Shown: one piece after another, positions 59,836 through 64,000 of the stretch | Layout of the letters: every line of letters starts with the position of its first letter | Numbering within the stretch: position 1 is the first letter of the stretch | NCBI GenBank assembly: GCA_030123625.1 | Contig: CP126121.1 | Span: forward strand, 4,008,179 to 4,072,178 | Length of the DNA stretch: 64,000 nucleotides | Source: Nitrospira sp. | GTDB lineage: Bacteria; Nitrospirota; Nitrospiria; Nitrospirales; Nitrospiraceae | Reading direction: 5' to 3' | Notes under the pieces: model-generated | Databases searched by the model: none | The model's input: the letters and a program-made list of their open reading frames with translations, nothing else | What the model was told of the DNA's origin: nothing | Position numbers and translations under genes: made by a program

Positions 59836-60348
59836 CTAGTCGCACTCTTTAAACTGTGATTCCTGACAACGCCGCGCCATCTCCTGCGCCTGCTCAATCT
59901 GCGCGGTAGTCATTTGGGAGGTCAGATAGTCTCGGCGCTTCACGGCCGTCTTTCCTTCATCGCCATTCAACATAGCGGCGGCGACGGTGTACCACATCAG
60001 CGCGCGAACGACGTCTTTCCGGACTCCTCGTCCCCTTTCATACATAAGACCCAGATTGTTCTGCGGACCGGCGTAGCCCTGCGCCGCCGCTTTGCGAAAC
60101 CATGCCAGCGCCATGGAGTGGTCCTGCCGGACGCCTCGTCCTTTTTCATGCATGAGGCCCAGATAGTACTGGGCGGATGCCACCCCTTGCTCCGCCAGAG
60201 GACTGAAGAGACGGGCCGCTTGTGTATAATCGCCACGCTCATACGCAAATTCGGCTTCCTCAATGGATTGTGCTGCAACAACGATCTCTGGCCTCGTTCC
60301 TGACGCACAGGCCAGAACCAAGAGCATTGCAAAGACAGAACGCCACAT
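59836..60348 (-). CDS. Sel1-repeat secreted protein
   Basis: 170 residues from ATG 60348 (AAAGGTGG upstream). Signal peptide, then Sel1-like repeats: YERGDYTQAARLFSPLAEQGVASAQYYLGLMHEKGRGV and ALAWFRKAAAQGYAGPQNNLGLMYERGRGV. Likely a periplasmic scaffold. Confidence 0.85.
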   Translation of the reverse strand: MWRSVFAMLLVLACASGTRPEIVVAAQSIEEAEFAYERGDYTQAARLFSPLAEQGVASAQYYLGLMHEKGRGVRQDHSMALAWFRKAAAQGYAGPQNNLGLMYERGRGVRKDVVRALMWYTVAAAMLNGDEGKTAVKRRDYLTSQMTTAQIEQAQEMARRCQESQFKECD

Positions 60349-61217
60349 CGACGCCACCTTTCAACAGAACCCTCGCGACAGGAAGGAAAGCATTGCCTCA
60401 ACGCTCGAAGAAGGACAGACGATGCCAGTATTCTACTGTGTTGAATTCGGCGGGTCTATGGATTTGAAGACGACATAGCGAGGAGGGGAGGGCGGGACGG
60501 AACTTCCAGCGAACACCATAGATGACGTCCCGCAGGAAGGAAGAGCTGCCTCAGCAGGACCAATCCGATAATCAGGCAATACGGCAGCGAATTCATCATC
60601 GGAAGACGATAGAGCTGTCTTCCGTTGGATCGAGCCGCACTCCCGCATCGAGAATAAACGGCTGGGAGGTAGGCCAAGAGCCTTGCAGTCGTTCCCAGGG
60701 CACAACGTCGATCCATCGGAACCGCTTCGCCATGCGGTTCGCTCAGACCTCTTCTCCGAAGGGGCGGTCCCGTTGCACGCCGAGTCGGATCTACTCAACG
60801 CGCGGCAACGGTCTGGGATTCTCGGGCAGACAGGCTCTTTCGGCGATTATTGGAAATAGTTCGGTCGATGATGGCGCCGCAATTTATGCATTTCCATGCA
60901 TAAAACACGAGAAAGAAATCCGAAAACCGTTCCAACATCATCAATCCTTTACACTTTGGACATTCCATTGGTTCCTCCCAGACTGGCTACGTTCACAGCT
61001 GATGCAAAGTGAAGCAAGAGCTGCGCCAAATCGTCATATGTCAGTATTTCACGGATTCTGATGGATACGTAGTTCCACGTGGTAACGAATGTTCAAGAAA
61101 TTGACAGTGCAGAAGAATCCAAGCCGTCAAAGTTTTGTCAGCTTGCGCGCGACAGAAGGGTGGAGTCTTTGTTTCAGGATGGTTTTCTGGACGAGGGATC
61201 GGTTTGTTTCCTGGCCC
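60349..61217. other. Gene-poor stretch with relics
   Basis: About 870 bases. Contains a second RAYT transposase relic (60680-60800) and a perfect inverted repeat TTATGCAT-TTCC-ATGCATAA at 60884-60903. No intact gene. Confidence 0.5.
60680..60800 (-). pseudogene. Second relic of a REP-associated transposase
   Basis: Minus-strand text includes IRLGVQRDRPFGEEV, a TGA where Trp stands in the family, then ANRMAKRF, the same C-terminal motif as the relic at 52.5-52.9 kb; an earlier in-frame TAG precedes it. DNA similarity to that relic is visible through GTTCCC-AGGGCACA and the AAACCGCTT/AACCGCTT tracts. The remainder of the gene is absent. Confidence 0.55.
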
Positions 61218-61685
61218 TTACCGACTTGACCAAGATTGGATCGGCACGGTGGAGATGGCATTTTGCGGCGAGCCCTCGATCACGCGATCGCTATAGGCGA
61301 GATAAATGTAGGTCTGGCGTTTCTTGTCGAAGAACCGGACGACTTGGAGCTTCTTAAAAATCAGGGATCGACTCTCACTGAATACCTTTTCCCCTTCTTT
61401 CGGCTCACCCACCATGCGAATGGGACCGACTTGACGACAGGCCAGTGAAGCATCCGAGGTTTCCTCCGCCAATCCGACCATCCCTTTCAAGCCGCCTTTT
61501 TTTGATCGGCTCAGATAACACGTGATGCCTTCAATCTTTGGGTCGTCAAACGCTTCAACCACAATTTTGTGATCCGGCCCCAACCATTTGAATTCCGTGT
61601 CGACACTCCCAATTTCCTCAGCATGGCTTGCCGAAACGATCGTCGCGCAACAGAGCAACGTGATCACAAAGATGATTGTCTTCAT
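61218..61685 (-). CDS. creA: CreA family protein
   Basis: 155 residues from ATG 61685 (GAAGGAGT upstream). Signal peptide ([19 protein letters not shown]), then the CreA domain: [72 protein letters not shown]. Periplasmic, function unknown. A partial copy lies at 62.7-62.9 kb. Confidence 0.9.
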   Translation of the reverse strand: MKTIIFVITLLCCATIVSASHAEEIGSVDTEFKWLGPDHKIVVEAFDDPKIEGITCYLSRSKKGGLKGMVGLAEETSDASLACRQVGPIRMVGEPKEGEKVFSESRSLIFKKLQVVRFFDKKRQTYIYLAYSDRVIEGSPQNAISTVPIQSWSSR

Positions 61686-61915
61686 CGACTCCTTCTCCCT
61701 CATAGATTAGCTGCATCTTAGGTAACGTATAGCTCGGGCTATGCTTAACGCAAGGGCTTCTGACTCGGGCCGGTCTGGCGAAATGAAAGAAATAGCACCG
61801 GAGAGGTTAAATCACTCTTGTAAAGTGTCTCGCCCAGCATGGCATCGCAGAAAGTTCAACCGCGGGCACTGAGATAGCAGGGCGTGGCGTCTGCTGGATA
61901 TTATGGATTTCTGTG

Positions 61916-62152
61916 TCAGGCAACTTTCAAGATGGCCTTGCGGAGCGAGGGTGGGACTGTGATCGGTAAGAAAAGACTCTTGGGATACAGGTAGTCGTCT
62001 CCAGATTCATCTATGACGCGTACGTGACCGTGCTTGAGTGCTCTTGTATCGGGGAGAGAGACGTAGATCTTGCGTTTTTCAAGAGCGGCTGTGTAGCCCT
62101 TGTTCTCAATGCAAATGAGAAAACGAGAAGTGGCACGTGTCGGTTTTGGCAT
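61916..62152 (-). CDS. Hypothetical protein, second gene of a small pair
   Basis: 78 residues: ATSRFLICIENKGYTAALEKRKIYVSLPDTRALKHGHVRVIDESGDDYLYPKSLFLPI. Conserved in appearance, widely distributed with the preceding gene in my memory of bacterial genomes, but no function. It lies 11 bases after its neighbour, so co-transcription is likely. Confidence 0.7.
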   Translation of the reverse strand: MPKPTRATSRFLICIENKGYTAALEKRKIYVSLPDTRALKHGHVRVIDESGDDYLYPKSLFLPITVPPSLRKAILKVA

Positions 62153-62162
62153 AATGGTGTCC

Positions 62163-62393
62163 TCAGAGTAGTTGCTTGATCTTGTATTCCTTCCGGCCTA
62201 TCCCCGTGGCTTCGTACCAATGAATTTCGGCGACGTGGACGGAGCCATCTGAGAGGCGAATCTTAGCAATGCCCTTTCGCTTCCGCCACCGTCCTTTGCC
62301 ATAGAACTTGCGAAGCCTGGCAATCTCGCGAATTCGAGACCCAACCGCAAATGTTTCGATCTGCGTGATCGGGTCCAGCAATTCGAAATGCAC
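62163..62393 (-). CDS. Hypothetical protein, first gene of a small pair
   Basis: 76 residues: MHFELLDPITQIETFAVG, REIARLRKFYGKGRWRKRKGIAKIRLSDGSVHVAEIHWYEATGIGRKEYKIKQLL. A basic, small protein. Paired with the next gene. The size and pairing recall toxin-antitoxin modules, but no motif proves this. Confidence 0.7.
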   Translation of the reverse strand: MHFELLDPITQIETFAVGSRIREIARLRKFYGKGRWRKRKGIAKIRLSDGSVHVAEIHWYEATGIGRKEYKIKQLL

Positions 62394-62701
62394 GGTGTCA
62401 TGGTCCCAAAGTTACATGGCATCAGTCAACGAGAAAAGATGCTGGAAGCTGTGTGGTGAACTGAGCCGGAGGGCGTGGTGGCTGCTGGGAAGGGCGGAGG
62501 GTGAGGCCGACCGTCGGTGTATGTTATGTATGGTTCAAGATCTTGTATCTATAAAGAGGAGGTCTTGCATCATGGCGGCACGGGAGCTGGACAGATCGCA
62601 AAGATTCGGGTCTTGAATCAAGAAGACCGGAGATCAGCTCGGGTCGTCCCGTTCCTCCGGTCATCAACCCGAACAGTTGAGAGGGCCACGAGCCCGCATT
62701 G
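62394..62701. other. Gene-free stretch
   Basis: About 300 bases upstream of the hypothetical pair. Nothing supportable. Confidence 0.35.
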
Positions 62702-62920
62702 TGCCAATCCGACCATTCCTTTCAAGCTGCCTTTTTTGATCGATTCAGATAACACGTGATGCCTTCAATCTTTGGGTCGTCAAACGCTTCAACCACAATT
62801 TTGTGATCCGGCCCCCAACCATTTGAATTCCGTGTCGACACTCCCAATTTCCTCAGCATGGCTTGCCGACACGATCGTCGCGCAACAGAGCAACGTGATC
62901 ACAAAGATGTTTGTCTTCAT
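62702..62920 (-). pseudogene. Partial, frameshifted copy of creA
   Basis: Minus-strand codons from the ATG at 62920 copy the first 70 residues of CreA ([26 protein letters not shown]), then an additional base in the GGCCCCCAA tract (one more C than in the parent) shifts the frame. Homology continues upstream through the promoter flank to about 63130. Confidence 0.8.
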
Positions 62921-63180
62921 TGAGGCATTCTCCCGTTATGGTGAGCTGTAACTCCATGTAACCTATAACGGGGGGGAGATATGCTCGAACGCAAGGGATT
63001 CTGACTGAGACTACACTGGTGCAGTGAAGGAAATAATCGGGGAGTGAAGCCTAATCACTGCCGTAGTTTTTCGATCAGTACAGCATTGTAGAGCGTTCAA
63101 CTACGAAGAACGAGGGTCTCAGGCGTGGTATCTGCGGGGGGGATTGTAAGACCTGAAGTTACTGAGACTTCTGACTCTCT

Positions 63181-63786
63181 TTAATCCTTCGGCGGAATTT
63201 GGCCAGCTGTGCATGCGAAGTGGGAAGGAATCTCTAGCTGCCCGGATGAGCGGAAGCCCCATGCGGTGGCAAGGGCTTGGCAAGTCAGGTTCTGAAAGGT
63301 CTGGTCATTACGTTCGACGCAGTGCGGGTAATGGGCGTTGCCTCGGAGGACGCCTTCTCCACGTTCCACTGAAAGGCCTCGCACATCGACAGTGATGTTG
63401 AAGAGTGCGCCGCAGTTCGGCTGAATTAATGCCCCTTCCTTCAGTGCTTCCCCCTCTAGAACGAGCACAAACTCTGCATTCGCCTCTGACGCGACTGCAA
63501 GCGCCCCCTGACGATCCGATGAAGTGTAGGGAATCCGAGGCTGCATCAGGATGTTTGAATAGTGATGAGATCGAAGCCATTCTTCAGCTACGTGGGCCAG
63601 GATAGGATCTCCCCAGATGAGGATGCGCTGCCGCTCACTGGGCAAAAGCGTATGGGAGCCGCTGGTGATTGCAAAGTGGACGCCGGAGGGAGGCGGTTTA
63701 GAGAAACATCCTCCAAGAATGAGCAGCGTGGAGACCACACACATCAGCGAGATGAACGAGCCGATGCGATACTGTTGTTTCACAAC
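63181..63786 (-). CDS. Hypothetical lipoprotein
   Basis: About 201 residues from a GTG at 63786 (next GTG at 63783, ATG at 63744 as alternatives); a longer frame runs to the window edge but lacks a signal. The N-terminus CVVSTLLILGGC is a clear lipobox. Mature region includes RILIWGDPILAHVAEEWLRSHHYSNIL and LVLEGEALKEGALI, resembling small outer-membrane-associated lipoproteins. Function unknown. Confidence 0.65.
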   Translation of the reverse strand, partial: VVKQQYRIGSFISLMCVVSTLLILGGCFSKPPPSGVHFAITSGSHTLLPSERQRILIWGDPILAHVAEEWLRSHHYSNILMQPRIPYTSSDRQGALAVASEANAEFVLVLEGEALKEGALIQPNCGALFNITVDVRGLSVERGEGVLRGNAHYPHCVERNDQTFQNLTCQALATAWGFRSSGQLEIPSHFACTAGQIPPKD

Positions 63787-64000
63787 CTGAGAGTATGACA
63801 AAGAGGAATGACGTGAAAGGTAATCAAGACGATGAGGAACACATGGCTCTTGTCCCCAGAGGAGTGCGATTGAGCAGTGCTTCACTCGAAAGCACCTCTG
63901 GGAGGCTTGGTTCGAGGCTCGCACAAACAAGGCAAGGGGAAATGAGATTGGAGGGCATGGCGTCTGCGAGAGGGAGCTGAGGCAAAACCGAGCTCTCATT

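Overview
The window reads as a chromosomal segment of a Nitrospira-like bacterium (phylum Nitrospirota). This is inferred from gene content and style: GC-rich codon use, an E. coli-order complex I operon with fused nuoCD, many short-lived toxin-antitoxin loci, and a dispersed imperfect-palindrome repeat that I associate with such genomes. No rRNA, tRNA, CRISPR array or intact transposase was found.

Left part (1-11.1 kb): a secreted GlcG/HbpS-type protein, a small lipoprotein, a DUF3565 protein, then a two-gene unit for outer-membrane lipid homeostasis: a YdbH-type tether followed by one gene in which the YnbE lipoprotein and the YdbL chaperone are fused. After that come a molybdopterin oxidoreductase, a disulfide-oxidoreductase-like flavoprotein that has lost one redox cysteine, a small secreted protein, and a large DHH-CBS-CBS-tRNA nucleotidyltransferase.

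Centre (11.6-26.85 kb): a complete NADH:quinone oxidoreductase operon, nuoA-B-CD-E-F-G-H-I-J-K-L-M-N. Five spacers inside it (D/E, E/F, H/I, I/J, K/L) are filled by long inverted repeats built from roughly 7-base units. The sequence differs from spacer to spacer but the architecture is the same, and each ends almost on the next start codon. The operon sits between a truncated (11.1 kb) and a complete (29.3 kb) copy of one gene in the same orientation, so the block may have been inserted or rearranged as an accessory unit.

Accessory strip (27.4-36.7 kb): toxin-antitoxin loci, intact and decayed: DUF433/DUF5615 with an amber-interrupted toxin, ParDE, a HigA remnant, BrnTA, a broken Gp49/HigB-like toxin with intact antitoxin, a decayed HicB, and a PemK/MazF pair. 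Among them lie an MFS transporter, a DnaJ-domain protein, a FadL fragment and a 189-bp palindromic repeat element.

Right part (36.8-64 kb): mostly housekeeping or peripheral genes. These are an amidohydrolase/aminotransferase pair, a CPBP protease, an SDR protein, two secreted beta-propeller lipoproteins (one with seven blades and a 441-bp internal duplication), an alpha/beta hydrolase, an aldose epimerase, a rhodanese, an AraC regulator divergent from a methyltransferase-carboxymuconolactone decarboxylase-TPR operon, a YajD nuclease, a pyrophosphatase, PilZ, an ETHE1-like hydrolase, a thiopurine methyltransferase, a B12-binding radical SAM protein, an isoprenylcysteine-methyltransferase-like membrane enzyme, a SUI1 factor, a Sel1 protein and CreA. 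Two relics of REP-associated transposases (RAYT) and a partial duplication of creA mark this part as rearranged.

I saw no complete new defence or biosynthetic system. The strongest candidates for something undescribed are the YnbE-YdbL fusion and the heptad inverted repeats that punctuate the nuo operon.
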